Source: Tetrahymena thermophila SB210 (lineage: Eukaryota; Ciliophora; Oligohymenophorea; Hymenostomatida; Tetrahymenidae). Taken from it: a DNA stretch of 64,000 nucleotides. Location: assembly GCF_000189635.1 (NCBI RefSeq), contig NW_002476463.1, positions 930,001 to 994,000 on the forward strand, written 5' to 3'. The position numbers and the translations under genes were made by a program. The notes beneath the pieces were generated by a model, which was given only the letters and a program-made list of their open reading frames with translations, was not told the DNA's origin and did not search any database. Shown piece after piece: positions 33,665-46,524 of this stretch. How positions within the stretch are numbered: position 1 is the stretch's first letter; the number at the start of each line of letters is the position of its first letter.

Positions 33665-35318
33665 ATGTATACAGTGAAATAATTACCATCTACAATTTCT
33701 AACAAATAAAATAATGACAGTCATTTTCAAGTGAAGCGCCATTTCTTTATCACATAAATATAGAATTTATTTATGTATATACTTATTACAGTTATGATGC
33801 AATTTTCGAATCATTTAGCTGTATATTTGGTTTATTGCTGCCCTATGTATTTCTTCATAATCTACATTTAATGGATCGCTTTTTGGAAACCTAAATCTGA
33901 TCGAACTAAATTCTTTCATATATTTAACGGAATTATGTTTGTAATTTGCCTACCCATTTTTTTTGGTGTATTCTTTGCAGTTTTTCATCCAACAGCGTCT
34001 TTAAATTTCAAATAAGCTTAAAATTGTTAGATGACTGGATAGCTTAGTAATTGGATAGAGTCTACTGAGAAATACTCAATTCTTTATATCAACTTTGAAT
34101 ACGAAGGGGAAAAATACCTAGGATAAGCTTGTGCTTCTAATTTCTTCTAAGCTAAAACAACTAGTCCTATCCTTCCTTATAAATTTTATTATAAAAATGA
34201 TTTAGTTGCGTAAAATATTACTTTATTTATCAATATTAAATTATATATCTTTTTATTAACTAGATGTGGTCCTACAGATGGAAATTAAACATCTCCACAA
34301 AATATTCATAGATTATTACCCTAAAATGATAAGAGTCAAATTCAAATAAATAGTTATCAAAGACTTCTAAAATCAGGTAGTCGTAGCAGTAGTCGTAGTC
34401 GCAGTAATAGCCGTAGTCGTAGTAGCAGTAGCAGTAGCAGTAGTAGCTCTAGCTCTAGTTCTAGTTCATCTGGTATAATATGGATTTTTGTGTTTAAAAC
34501 TTACATTCTAAAATTATTTAAAAGGTTCTTGTTTCAGAAGTTACATATGGAGTAATGTTAAAATAGCTAGCTGGCTGTGCCAGGATAGTGACTTCTACGT
34601 AGAAGATTATATGTATCCTCAGGATTGCTATGTTAACTTTTTTAGTGGGAATGAAGCATTTGTGAACGGTTTATTAAGATCTCCAATGAAAGACATATAT
34701 AACTTTCCTTTGGTAGCGTATTAGCCTAACGCATACTTTCCTGAAATCGAATTAGTATGCTTGATATTATTTAGCTATTATAATTGGGTATTATCATTTA
34801 ATTCAATATTTTTGTACACCACAAATTATATTCTCTAAAAGATGAAAAAGCTTAGAAAGTAAATGGTTGCTCTAGAACTAATACCAAGGTTTAATAAAAA
34901 CCGAATATTAAAGGAGTAATCTAACTAAGATTTACTAAAATTAAAGCAAAATATAAATTAAATAGATTAACCATAAATAAATGCTGTTATCAATAACTAG
35001 ATTAATACTATACATTAGCTTTAATAAGTAGAATTTCAAATACTACCTCCAAACCAAGATTAAAAATAAATAAATTCTTCACCATAATAATTGAATTAAG
35101 TTCAAGATTATATAAAGAGTAGAGCAACTTAGTAAAATAATATATAAAGTGAAGATAATATTTATATAAAACAAATTGAAATTTAAAATTTGAAGGCAAA
35201 CAATGAAATACCAGCTCATACAATAGCTGGAGTATAATTTTAACTAAATCTGGAAATTGAATATAATATTATTAAACATGATTTTGCTGATAATTAAATT
35301 TAAAAATCTACATTTTGA
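33665..35318 (+). CDS. Delta-subfamily membrane protein with Arg/Ser-repeat linker
   Basis: Exons are 33665-34209, 34264-34472 and 34525-35318 (1548 bases, 515 residues). MYTVKQLPSTISNKQN is followed by three hydrophobic segments (VYCCPMYFFIIYIQWIAFW; CLPIFFGVFFAVFHPTAS), NCQMTGQL, NFEYEGEKYLGQACAS and CGPTDGNQT. The end of exon 2 encodes a 34-residue linker (218-251) with about 26 Ser and 5 Arg, first as SR/RS pairs and then pure Ser. Exon 3 has KIASWLC, DCYVNFFSGNEA and LVCLILFSYYNWVLSF. A long Gln/Asn-rich tail (about 160 residues) follows, with NEIPAHTIAGV near its end. It is the most complete delta member apart from 46525. A minus-strand open frame at 35008-35223 is a shadow of the tail. 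Confidence 0.87.
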
Positions 35319-36792
35319 CAATACTGTCTATTACATTCTTTGTTTTTAAAATATAGATTTAGATTTAAATCAATAATTTAAATTTTTTAATTTAAATATT
35401 TAAATAATAAAATAATCTTTGTTAATATTGTTAATCCTTAAATTAAAACATTAAATTTATTATTTTAAGCTAATTTTATTCATTATATATTTTAATTTTT
35501 TTTATAATATAATATTTTAACAAATTTTAGATAGTATTTAATGCTTTTTCTCAAATTTTGAATATAAAAAATTCTTTTCTTACAAATTTTCTAAAATCTA
35601 AAATTTTTGTTATTATTTTGCTCATAAAAAAATTTAGTCTAGTGATAAAAAATTATTTGTACTTCATTTTTTAAATAAAGTTAAAATTTAAAAGCATTCA
35701 AATAAAATTTGCTCGTAATTGAAAAAAAATAGATAAAGTAAGATTTGCGATATTTGATTGCTTTAATTATGATTGAGAAAACTTTATTTAATCTTTTTAA
35801 ATTACTATGAGAAAAATATTTCAAAAAAATAAAATATAATTATACTAAGATTTGTGATATTTTTTAATAATCATTGAGAAAGATTTTATTAAATCTTTTT
35901 ATTTTATCTTAATAATCTAGACATTAATAAAATCTTGTTAACATAGAGATTGCGAAAATTAATACTTTTAAAATATATTTTTACTTACTTTTTTTTGTGA
36001 AATAATAAAATCAAAGCTTAAATAAGAGTCATAAATATAAATAAAAATACTTATATATATATTTAATGTTTGAGAATTGTTTTAACAAATTTTTAAATAT
36101 TTGATGATTACATTTAAAATATATTCAGAAAATCAATTTCAAAAATTGTTTGACTTTTCTGATCAATAAAAAAAAACAACATGGTTAATATTTATTTTAT
36201 TGTACAACACTATTTAACTTAATATTATTATAAAACTACTATCAACATGAATTTTAAAATGATATTTTTATAGGCAAGGAATTTGGAATATTTTTAAAAA
36301 AATTCTATTTTGATTGTTTGAAATTGACTTATAAAAATGTGTTAGTTATTTTACTGATTTTTCTTTTGAATATATTAAAAATAGAAAACTCACAAAACTT
36401 AAAATTTCTAAATGATCGAAATCGAAATATCTAAAACAAGAAATATTAATTCTACCTTAAATTATTTAGTCTTTAAATTATAATTATAATATCTTTAGAA
36501 CATAAAAATATAAAATAAATTCATTTAATTTTATACTCCTAAACAAAGAATGATTTTAATAAATACATGCTATTAGATTTTATTATTAATAATTTATCTA
36601 ATTTAATAATAAAAGAGATAGATAGTATTTTTAGAGAAAAAAGTAATTAAATTTCTTTTATTTTTACAAATTAAGGCTATCTATTACTAATTTACCTTAC
36701 TAAAAATAGTATTTGCAATATTGAAAAAGACAAATTTGATTAATATGATAATCAATTTTTTAAATAAAATATATCATTGATTTAAATAACAA
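35319..36792. other. Delta 3' flank, then alpha 5' flank
   Basis: From about 35600 the sequence is the alpha upstream block (GCTCATAAAAAAATTTAGTC, the GATATT/ATTGAGAAAG element near 35850, and ACTTAATATTATTATAAAAC near 36220), collinear with 17540-19118. No gene is seen. Confidence 0.6.
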
Positions 36793-38223
36793 ATGGAAAA
36801 TAATAGTGCTCCTATATTTTTTTATAATCAAAATAAAGATCCAGACCCAGATCAAAGAACTCATTTCTTTGTAACTTAAGCATAGACCCTATTAGTTGCT
36901 ATACTTGTGACTGGACTGATGCAACTGTCAAATTATTTAGCTAGTTATCTGATTACTTGCTGTCCTATCTACTTTTTTTTGGTAGTAATTTAATACTATG
37001 TATTCTGGAAACCGAAAGAAGATTTGACTGATGCTTTTAATTTTTATAATTTCTTAATGTTTTTTATCTGCTGTCCTATTTTTTTTACTGTTTTTTTTTC
37101 ATTCTTTCATCCTACAGCTTCTATTGAATTCTAAAAAGTAGATAACTGTTAAATGGTTGGTTAGCTAAAAGACTGGATAGAATGGAATGAGAAATATTCT
37201 ATTCTTTATATTAACTTTGAATACAAAGGTTAATAATACCTAGGCTAAGCATGTGCTTCTGATTAATTTGAAGGAAGTACTATCAGTTCCATATTTCCTT
37301 ACAAATTTTATAACAAATACGACTCACTACAGTAATTAAATTATTTTATGTTTATTAAATTAACTTTTAATTAATACTTAATCAATAGATGTGGGTCTGA
37401 TATTAAAAATAATACAGACACAAATGATACTAGACTATTACTTCAAGATGAATCAAATAATATAAGCATAAATCAAACTCATAGATTTTTAGCTGTAGGT
37501 GGAGGCGGAGGAGGAGGTGGTGGCGGTGGTGGTGGAGGAGGAGGATTCGGAGGTGGATCCCATGGAGGTAATTTAGTCTAAATTTTGTAAAAATTGAATT
37601 AACATATATTAATTAAATTATTTTAAGGAGGTAGTTGCAGTAGAGATTATTTATGGAGCTAAGTTAAAATAGCTAGTTGGTTATGTTTACCTAACAAATT
37701 TAATATTTCTTACTACACAGAACCACAGTCTTGTTATGTCAATTTTTTTAGAGGTGAAAAAGCCATTGAAAATGGTATTGGGAGAGCTCCTATGAAAGAT
37801 TAAAAAAATTTTCCATTAATATCATATAAAGAGCGCGCTTATTACCCAAAAGCAGATCTAATTTGTTTGATAATATTTACTTATTACAATTGGATTTTAT
37901 CATTTAATTTAATATTTTAATATACTTCTAATGCAATACTAAAGAAGTTTAGAATTTTTAAAGTGAAAATTAATAATAATTTATAAGACCAAATTAGTAA
38001 AATTGAATAAAATAATTAAGATTAAATAGTTTAGTTGAATAATTTACCAAATAAATCTGATAATAATCAAAATTAAAATGAAATTGCTTAATCTAAAGCC
38101 ACAGATTAATTATAAACAAAAGTAAATTATGTTTAATAACCATATTTTAATAACTTTAAAGATATTTAGTTGCCTAGTAGAATTGATTTTGGGTAAAATA
38201 AAAAAACTGAAACTCTCGCTTGA
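36793..38223 (+). CDS. Alpha-subfamily four-pass membrane protein with poly-Gly linker
   Basis: Exons are 36793-37331, 37389-37567 and 37628-38223 (1314 bases, 437 residues). MENNSAPIFFYNQNKDPDPDQ, TCCPIYFFLVV and CCPIFFTVFFSFFHPTAS mark exon 1. Exon 2 starts CGSDIKNNTDTN and carries 16 glycines at 217-232, then FGGGSHG, one residue before the phase-1 intron. Exon 3 opens GGSCSRDYLWS and continues KIASWLC, SCYVNFFRGEKA, LICLIIFTYYNWILSF and a Gln/Asn-rich tail ending ETLA. It is nearly identical to the gene at 19119 in exons 1 and 3. The Gly run differs in length and in codon order, so the linker is changing faster than its surroundings. No lesion is seen. Confidence 0.87.
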
Positions 38224-38532
38224 CATAATATTTATTAATTTTTTAATATTGAATACTAAATTAGAATATTTTAGATTTTGATAAGTAAATAAGAAGAAAC
38301 TGTCTACGTTTACCTATTTTTATTTTTTTGTTTTTAGTTCTCATAAACTATTAATCAATCAATTTATAAAAAATTCAATTTTTTTGATAATTTATATTTA
38401 AAAATCACCATAAATTTTATGAATTTAATTAAATAAAAGTTTATTCTTTAAATTATTTGATTAATGTATATTTAGAAAAATAAATTTTCCTCTGTTATTT
38501 TTTGTTATTTGACAACTATAATGAAATAATCA
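38224..38532. other. Alpha 3' flank
   Basis: Shared with 20586-20899. No gene is seen. Confidence 0.5.
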
Positions 38533-38760
38533 TATAAGTTATTTTTTTAAAAGAAATAATGAAGTTGGAAATGGAAATTTAAAACTCCAATTAAAGATTT
38601 ATTTTGTTCTCCCTTAATATCAAATAAAAAAGTTATTTTTCTAAAGTAGATTTATCTTGCTTAATTGTTTTTTCTCATTACACTTGTTGGGTATTAAAAT
38701 TAACTTTTTATTTTCTCGCACAACAAAATATTTGATTAAAAAAATACCATAATACCTCCA
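38533..38760 (+). pseudogene. Decayed exon 3 remnant (beta-like)
   Basis: Broken codons resembling NEVGNGN, DLSCLIVFSHYTC and LNFLFSRTTKYL follow the alpha gene exactly as the remnant at 20900-21150 does. Frames are disrupted and no start or exon 1-2 exists. The minus-strand open frame at 38641-38841 is its shadow. Confidence 0.65.
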
Positions 38761-39309
38761 AAATCGCGACGATAGTTTTGACAAGGAATGACCTATATTT
38801 AAAAAAAATTCCTTGAGGAATGGATCAAAATTTAATTTCATTCATCTTAAATAACTAAAAATTAAAAAATATATTAATAAAAATTTAATTGAAAATGAAT
38901 TAAAAATTAATTCAACCAACTTATTAGATAAATTTGTAAGAATGATTAAATTTATTGTTTTTTGATTGGATAATCTTATTAAGGTTGGAACTTAATAAAT
39001 TTTACTGTAAATAATAAATCCAAATTAAAAAAAAATCTTAATTATCGTATTGGTTATAACTATTTTCAAAAAATTTTCTAATTAATATAAATTAAATATT
39101 TTATTGTAATTAGCAAGCATAGATTACTTATAGAAAAATTAAAAATAATAACAAATTATTTAATGTTTTAAAATAATTGATGGGTTAACGATGTTTTTGT
39201 AAAATTTATAATAAGAAAAAAATGAGCAAATTTCTGTTTTACTTAAAGAAAGATTAAATATTTGAATATTTCAGTAAATTATTTTAGAATTAAAAATAAT
39301 TTTAAGGTT
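38761..39309. other. Intergenic A+T-rich DNA
   Basis: Partly similar to 21400-21550 (AGATTACTTATAGAAAAATT near 39122). Nothing else is recognisable. Confidence 0.45.
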
Positions 39310-39480
39310 TTATTACAGGTTTTATGTAACTTTTGAATCATCTGGTCATATGTTTAATATATTGCTGTCTTATTTATTTTTCATAATTTCCAGATTGTAA
39401 TTTGTTTTTTGGAAACATGAAACTGATCTAACTAGCTAAATTAACATATGAATTTAAGCAAATTTTGAATACGAAGGTAA
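39310..39480 (+). pseudogene. Zeta exon 1 remnant with internal deletion
   Basis: Codons resembling the middle of zeta exon 1 (TTTTATGTAACTTTTGAATC, TTTTTCATAATTTCCAGA, TTTTTTGGAAAC) jump directly to TTTTGAATACGAAGG, the NFEYEG motif, omitting the third hydrophobic segment. It has TGA interruptions and no start. Confidence 0.6.
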
Positions 39481-40587
39481 TTTTATTCATTTTGATTATT
39501 TCATTTTTTTTTACCATTATTAGTTAAATATTATTTAACTACTAAAATTAGAATTTATGAGAGCAAAGACATTTAGAATTACAATTACTCTTCTTAAAAT
39601 TTAATAAATAGAGCTTTAACATAATTTTAGTAGTATATATATTTGCATAGCTATATATTATGTGTTTTAACTATACATATATACTGTACATACATACATT
39701 TAACTAAAATTTGCTTTAAAGACAAATTTAATAAAGTTTTCAATAATGAGCACTGATTATTTTTTTTTAATAGAAAATTTAAAAAAATTAGCTAATAATT
39801 AGCACTTTAAAATAATTGATATATAGACAATGTTTTTATAAAATTTATAATAAGAAAAATATTAAAATCAATAAAATTGAATTTAAAGCAAATAGCTCAA
39901 TAGTTATTACCTTTAATTTATGCATTTTGATAAAATATTTACTATCAATCCTACTAATTTGTAAACTTACTTAAAATTTATAATAATAAATTAATAATTT
40001 TAGGTTTTTTTATATTATTTAATGTTCAGCTTGATTTAGTGTTTATTTAGTTTGTTTTAAAAAAATAATCAAATTATTTTTCTAATTCACTAGATACAAT
40101 TTATTAAATTAAATTTTTATCTTTGGGCACTTAAATTAACTCTATATGTTGAATGAGTGGTCAGTAAATAAATATTGGTTGAATGATACAAAAATTATGT
40201 ATGGATTTCACAATAATTATTTATTTTCATTTACATAAAAATAAATTTAATTCTATCAAATTTTAAGAGCAAAAGAAGCTAGAATTTATTAAGTCTTTAC
40301 AAAATTCTAATCTAAATGTTTCTATAGCTTTTAATATAAGCCATAAAATCATAGGATAACGATTGTAAATTAAATTAGAGCAAATTTACTTTATACTGAT
40401 TTGAGAAATTTATTATTTTATATTAATTAATTAATAGGTTATGCTTGTAGAAGGATTTAAATTTTAACTTTCTCTTTGAAATTTGATTCATAGAAAAACG
40501 CTTAATAGTAGATTACCAAAATAAGTAATACTTAATATACAAGATTATTTTTTAGGTAATAATAAAATTAATATTGAAAAGTTAGAA
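39481..40587. other. Intergenic with epsilon 5' flank
   Basis: From about 39850 it matches the DNA before 51681 (TTTATGCATTTTGATAA near 39917, CTATAGCTTTTAATA near 40323, CAAGATTATT near 40543). A small TA-rich microsatellite lies at 39630-39695. No gene is seen. Confidence 0.55.
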
Positions 40588-42135
40588 ATGGAAGAAGAGA
40601 AAAAAGAAGCTCCTACATTTTTTTACAATGAAAATAAAGATCCTGATCCTGATGAGAAAGGACATTTCTTTATTACATAACTATAAACTTTGCTTGTGGC
40701 TATATTTATCACAGCAATGATGCAATTTTCAAATCACTTAGCTGCATACTTGATTTATTGCTGCCCAATGTATTTCTTTATAGTTTTTATTTAATGGTTC
40801 GCTTTCTGGAAACCTGAAGCTGATCTTACAATACTCTATAACATATATAATGGAGTAATGTTCATTGTTTGTTTACCTATATTTTTTGGTGTCTTTTTTG
40901 CTGTTTTTCACCCAACTGCTTCTTTAGAATTTAAATAAGTTTAGAATTGTCAATTGGTAGGATAATTAAGCAAATGGATCGAATTTAATGAGAAATACTC
41001 AATTCTTTACATTAATTTTGAATATGAAGGTTAGCAATACTTAGGATAAGCCTGTGCTTCTAATTATAACGATGCAAAGACAATTGCTCCAGTTCTTCCT
41101 TATAAATTCTATTATAAATACGATTCAATGGCGTAAGTTATTTTTTATTATTTATATCTTATATAACGCACACAATTATTACTTAAATAGATGTGGTCCT
41201 CTTGATGGAAATAATACTGCACCATAATATCATAGATTATTAACCTATAAAGATTAGAATTCAACTGAATTTAATAGAAATGAAAGAATTCTTAGAACTG
41301 GAGGTGGTGGTGGCCATAGCGGTGGCGGTGGCGGTGGAAGTAGCCATAGCAGCAGTAGTAGCTTTAGTAGTGGCAGTCGAAGTTCATCTAGTATGAAATA
41401 TTTTTCCTGTTTAAACTTAACATAAATTATTTTATTTAATTTTTAAAAGGTTCTTGTTACAGAGACTATAAATGGAGTGATGTAAAAATAGCTAGCTGGT
41501 TGTGTTAGGACAGAGATTTTGATATAGAAGAATACATGTCTCCAAAGTCATGCTATGTGAATTTTTTTAGTGGTAATAAAGCATATTAAAATGGACAATA
41601 AAGAGCTTTTATGAGAGATTCATATAATTTTCCTTTGATAGCTTATAAGGAACATGCATACTATCCTCAAGCAGATTTAGTTTGCTTAATATTATTTAGC
41701 TATTATAATTGGATACTTTCATTTAATTCTATATTTTAGTACACAGCTAATTACTTTCTCAAAAAAATTAGAAGAACCAGTGAAAAGAGATAGATAGCTG
41801 TCTAGGCACTAGAATTTAAACCAAATCCAAACCAAAACCAAAACCCAATATAAATTGAATAAATTAACAAAGAAACACCAATAGTATTTTAAATAAACTA
41901 ACAATAAGTAAATCCTATTGATAATGTTGATTGTATGCCTTAACCATAATATATGCAATAATACATATTACCTTAAGCCTAGTTTGAATAGCATTTAAAT
42001 AACCCATAAGTATAATATTTTAATCCTGTTATTGCAATGGTTGGACCCCAACAATAACTAGATCATTAAAATGAGGATTATATTGTAAAATAACCTGTAA
42101 AAATAGATCATACTTTATAAAATCCTATGCTTTGA
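40588..42135 (+). CDS. Epsilon-subfamily four-pass membrane protein with Gly/Ser linker
   Basis: Exons are 40588-41132, 41191-41390 and 41450-42135 (1431 bases, 476 residues). I use this copy as the family reference. The N-terminus is polar (1-30). Hydrophobic segments lie at about 33-49, 51-73 (YLIYCCPMYFFIVFIQW) and 88-107 (CLPIFFGVFFAVF). HPTAS is at 108-112. N120-C121, NFEYEG 143-148 and GQACAS 153-158 follow. C183-G-P-L-D-G-N-N-T carries a possible sequon. The Gly-then-Ser linker spans about 213-248, with C251. KIASWLC is at 261-267 and SCYVNFFSGNKA at 282-293. The fourth segment (DLVCLILFSYYNWILSFNSI) is at 324-343. The Gln/Asn/Pro-rich tail runs to TGA at 42133-42135. The 183-320 region with paired Cys and the sequon suggests a lumenal or extracellular domain. 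No known enzyme motif is visible. Confidence 0.87.
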
Positions 42136-43172
42136 TTTTGTGTAAATATATTTTTGTATGAAAAGTTAAAAAAAATATTTTATATTTTAATTTTAATTTA
42201 CAATTTATAAATTTATATTTCTAAAAATTCTTAATTTTGTTTTAGATCAATATGAATAGTAAAAATATAAGTTATAATTTTTTAGAAAAATTACAAAATT
42301 TGTTTAAAATATATTTTAAAAACTCTCATAAATAAAAATATTCATATGGTATCATTTTATTATCAAAGCTAATTAAATCAACATGATAGTTTATTAAAAT
42401 AATAATTTATTTGTCTAAATTCTACTTTTTACTATAACTGCTTAACCTAAATCAAATAAATTGTTTGAAATGGGTAATTATAAGATTATTATATTTAAAA
42501 TTGCATATAATTCAGGATATAAATATAAATAAATTATTTATTTAGTAAAATACACAAAAACCTTTATCATTCTTTAAAATTATTTTGTAAAAAGCTCTTA
42601 AATTATAGTTAGTATTTTTTTGCAGTCAAATGAATTAGATTAATATTGTAAAAAATCAAAATAATAACTGCCTAAATTTTATTTTTCCAACTATTTTGAT
42701 GCTTAAATCAAATAAGCTCTTAGAAAAGGGCTTTATAGTTTGTATATATTATTATTAAAATAAAAATTAATTATTGAATGACGAACTAAAAGATGTTTAA
42801 TAGATAAAAATATTAGAAATTTTCTATATTTTTGGAAATTAATCACACAATTAGTTAGCTTTTTAATTTGTGAATTTATTTTTAATGATGCTTCAGAATA
42901 AGTTGTTATAAAAATATGAATTAATATTTATTATTTTTTTATTAATAAAAATCATAGCTATCCTTATTGAATGCAGAAATTGCCATAAAATTATTAAATA
43001 AACCTAAAAAAAAAATAGATTATGGTTATAGAATCATTTAGATATATTTTTGATTAAATTGTTTGGATGAAATTTATAAATAATAGGCTAATAAAGTAAT
43101 TAATTTCTAATATGTAAGATATTATCATTTGATTAAAAGTTGAAGAAAAAAAGGTGTAATTTTAAGAAAAGC
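42136..43172. other. Epsilon-gamma spacer
   Basis: About 1 kb, collinear with 53178-54174 and, in its second half, with the DNA before 57117. From about 42785 it is the gamma 5' flank. No gene is seen. Confidence 0.6.
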
Positions 43173-44657
43173 ATGGAAGAGCAAAATAAATAATCACCTG
43201 TGTTTATTTAGGACAAAAATATAGATATGCCTGATACAAAAGATCATTTCTTTGCCACACAAATCTAGACTTTAGTTTTGGCAATATTTATCACAGCCAT
43301 GATGTAACTTTCTAATCGTCTAGCTATATATCTAATTTACTGCTGCCCTATGTATTTCTTTATAGCTTTACTTTAATGGTTAGTTTTTTGGAAACCAAAA
43401 TGCGACCTCTCATTTTGGTTTAACATATATAATTTTATTATGTTCATAATTTGCTTGCCTATATTTTTTGGAGTATTTTTTGCTGTTTTTCATCCAACAG
43501 CTTCTTTAGAGTTTAAATAAGCTTAGAATTGCCAATTGATTGGTAAGTAAAGTAAATGGATAGAATTTACTGAGAAATACTCCATTCTTTATATAAATTT
43601 TGAATATGAAGGAAAGCAATACTTAGGATAAGCTTGTGCTTCTAATTTCAATTAAGCTGGGACATCTAACCCAATTTATCCATATTAATTTTACTACAAA
43701 TATGATAAAATTGAGTAACTTTATTATCTTTTCTTTATAAAAATTTAATAATAACTCTTTTATTAATTAGATGTGGTCTAACAGATGGAAATTCTACAAA
43801 TCCATAATATCGCAATAGAATGTTATCCTAAAATTATTCTAATTAAACAAATCCATATAATAAACAAAGAATTCTTAAAAGTAGCGGTGGTGTTAGAACC
43901 AGCTACAATGATTTAGGTAGTTCAGGATCTAGTAAAAAATAAATTTTATAGTTTTTGTTTTAATTGTAAGTATTTTTATATCAATTTAAAAGCTGCATGT
44001 TACAGAAGTTATTTATGGAGTAAAGTAAAAATAGCCAGCTGGTTATGCATGAATAATGAATTTGACGAAGAAGATTACATGAAACCTCAATCGTGCTATG
44101 TTAACTTTTTTAATGGAGAAAAAGCAGAGTAAAACGGAATATTAAGATTAGCTATGAAAGATTAAAATAGCTTTCCGTTGGTAGCATTTAAGTCCCATGC
44201 TTACTTCCCTGAAATAGATTTAGTTTGCTTAATAATATTTTCCTATTATAATTGGATATTATGCTTTAATTCTTTATTTTAGTACCCTGCTTATTATCTT
44301 CTCAAAAAGATTTCAAATAAAAACAACTAAAAAGTCATGCCACTAGAAATTTAGTCATAATCTATTTAACAGGAACTCTAGCAAAATTAGTAGCAACCTA
44401 TTTAACAGGAGTAGTAAAATAAACATAAATTGAATTTTTATCCAAACTTAGTTCAAATAAATTAACAATAAATGGATGTCAGCTTGGATAATTAAAGTGA
44501 TTATGTTGTTTAGTCTTTAAGGCCATAAGATCAGTTTTAATAATCGTTTTATTAATAGCCAGACTCGAGTTAAGTTCCAATTCATATAAAACATGGGTAA
44601 ACATATTAATATGATGTATAATAGGAAGATAGCTCTGTTAAATCTTGTAAACTCTGA
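43173..44657 (+). CDS. Gamma-subfamily four-pass membrane protein
   Basis: Exons are 43173-43714, 43771-43931 and 43993-44657 (1368 bases, 455 residues). MEEQNKQSPVFIQDKN is followed by IYCCPMYFFIALLQWLVFW, CLPIFFGVFFAVFHPTAS, NCQLIGKQ, NFEYEGKQYLGQACAS and CGLTDGNST. The linker differs from its sisters (SSGGVRTSYNDLGSSGS). The exon junction gives TACYRSYLWS where the others have SSCYRS. KIASWLC, SCYVNFFNGEKA and LVCLIIFSYYNWILCF follow. The Gln-rich tail ends KSCKL. The frame is intact throughout. It is the gamma member of the best-preserved epsilon-gamma-zeta-delta block (40588-48251). Confidence 0.87.
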
Positions 44658-45594
44658 TACTAAAATTTGAAATCTTCTTCTTTAAATGTTTTCATAATAT
44701 TTTTATGTTTGTGTATGCTTTTTTAAAAATGCCAGAGTTTATTATAAAATTTGTTTTTCAATTCTTAAATTTTATCTCTCTATTTTTTTTATTGAAAATG
44801 GAAATTAAATTAAAAAAATAATAGACTAACATGAAAATAAAAAATAGATTTTTTGTAATGTTTCACAATTTAGCTGGTCAGTTTATTGTTTTATAAAATA
44901 TATAAATACTTCACTTTAGAAAATTAATTGTTTTTAATAGGCTAAATATAAGTCTGTTTTTCTATAAATTAAAATTTATGAAGGGTTTAATCTTTAAAGT
45001 AAATTATTTTTAGCATATTAATCCTACCTAAATTAAAAGAAAAATCTTACTTACTCTGCTATTTATATATTTAGATTTGTAAATTTAAGTTTTTTAAAAT
45101 AGATATTTAATTAAAAAAATTTAATTTAAACTTAAACATTTGAATTCTTAAGAATAAATTTATGATCAATCTTTTGAAAATATTTATTATTAAGAAAATA
45201 GAAGGAAATCTATAAATAACTTATGCTAACATAAAAGATTAAACAATATGTTTTAAATTAATTATTCCTTTTATTTTAATTAACAAAACTGTTGATTTAT
45301 AAATGAATCGTTAAAAATTTTTATAATTTGATATAGAAATATAATTTTGAAATAATACATTTACTTAATTATCTAATTTAATTGATAAAATCGAGCTCAT
45401 TTACATAAATTCAATTAAGAGCAACTTTTCTGCTTTAATTTTTATTTGCTCATAGAATGATTAAACTTTTGGTGATTAGAGTATATTATTATGTAAATTA
45501 ATATTAATTTTAAGATTTTCAAAATAAATGATTTTAAATTTTTGAGATTCCTTCGTTTTTATAATTTATTGATTAAAAGTAAAATTTAAAGAAA
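44658..45594. other. Gamma 3' flank and zeta 5' flank
   Basis: Collinear with 29040-30038 in many short blocks (GAAATCTATAAATAACTTATG near 45207, TTTCTGCTTTAATTT near 45428). No gene is seen. Confidence 0.55.
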
Positions 45595-45830
45595 ATGGAA
45601 ATGGAAACACCGCAAAAACAATCACCTAAATTTTTTTACAACTAAAATAAAGACCCTAATCCTGATGTTAAAGGTCACTTCTTTATTATAATATGCTTTT
45701 TATAACACTTATTACAGGTCTTATCCACCTTTCTAATCATCTAGTCTTACATTAAATCTATTGCTGTCCAATTTATTTTTTCATAATTTCCATAAAGTGG
45801 TTTGTATTTTTTAAAAATTAAATGAAAAAT
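45595..45830 (+). pseudogene. Zeta exon 1 remnant
   Basis: MEMETPQKQSPKFFYNQNKD and PNPDVKGHFFI are well preserved. The frame then shifts before the first hydrophobic segment (CTTTTTATAACACTTATTAC). Recognisable DNA continues to TTTTTCATAATTTCCATAAA near 45800 and stops. HPTAS, exon 2 and exon 3 are missing. Confidence 0.75.
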
Positions 45831-46524
45831 AATTTTAATTAATGAATATTTGCTGTAAATAACAAAGAATATTATAAAGTAATTATTTTAATTTAATTAA
45901 ATGAAAAAAGAATGAAATTTAATAAATAGAGATCATTTCAACAGAAATAAACAAAATATTTTGAAAAATTCATCATCTTTTCAGATGAATTTTCAAGTTT
46001 GATCATCAATTTAAAATTTTTGCCAATAATAAATTATAAATTTCAAAATACTTATTTTCCAAGGGGCGTGTTAAAATATGAGAAACAAAAATATTTATAA
46101 TTTTTTTATTATTATTAAATAGTTTCAGAAAAAAATTTATTTTATTTTATTTTTATAACCCTCAAATATATTTTCACATTTTTGATTATTAATTTTTTAA
46201 AATTTACATAAAAAATTAGTTTTTAAAATAAATGAATATTTAAGAATTATTATTTTTTACACTAGTTATAGAAAATGAGTTTTATCATTTATCAATCAAT
46301 CTATTTTATTTATAATCAACTCAAAAAAAGAAGAAATTTGCTCTAGCTCGGATTAAATTAACTTTCTTCTTTAATTTTTTTGAGCTAATAAGTTTATAGA
46401 AAGATTTAAATTAATTTAGAAAGACTCATCAATTAGTTGATTAAAAAAGTTAAAGGGCTATAAAAGTAAATAATTTCTGATTTCTTATTCTATATAACTA
46501 AATTAAAGAAAATTAATATAAACA
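45831..46524. other. Intergenic, delta 5' flank in its second half
   Basis: From about 46200 it matches the DNA before 30621 and 33665 (AGAAAATGAGTTTTATCATT near 46268). No gene is seen. Confidence 0.55.

Noticed and set aside
34380..34472. Arg/Ser repeats as evidence of an SR splicing factor
   Set aside because: There is no RNA-recognition motif. The repeat is a linker within a membrane-protein family, and sister genes have Gly or Ser at the same place.
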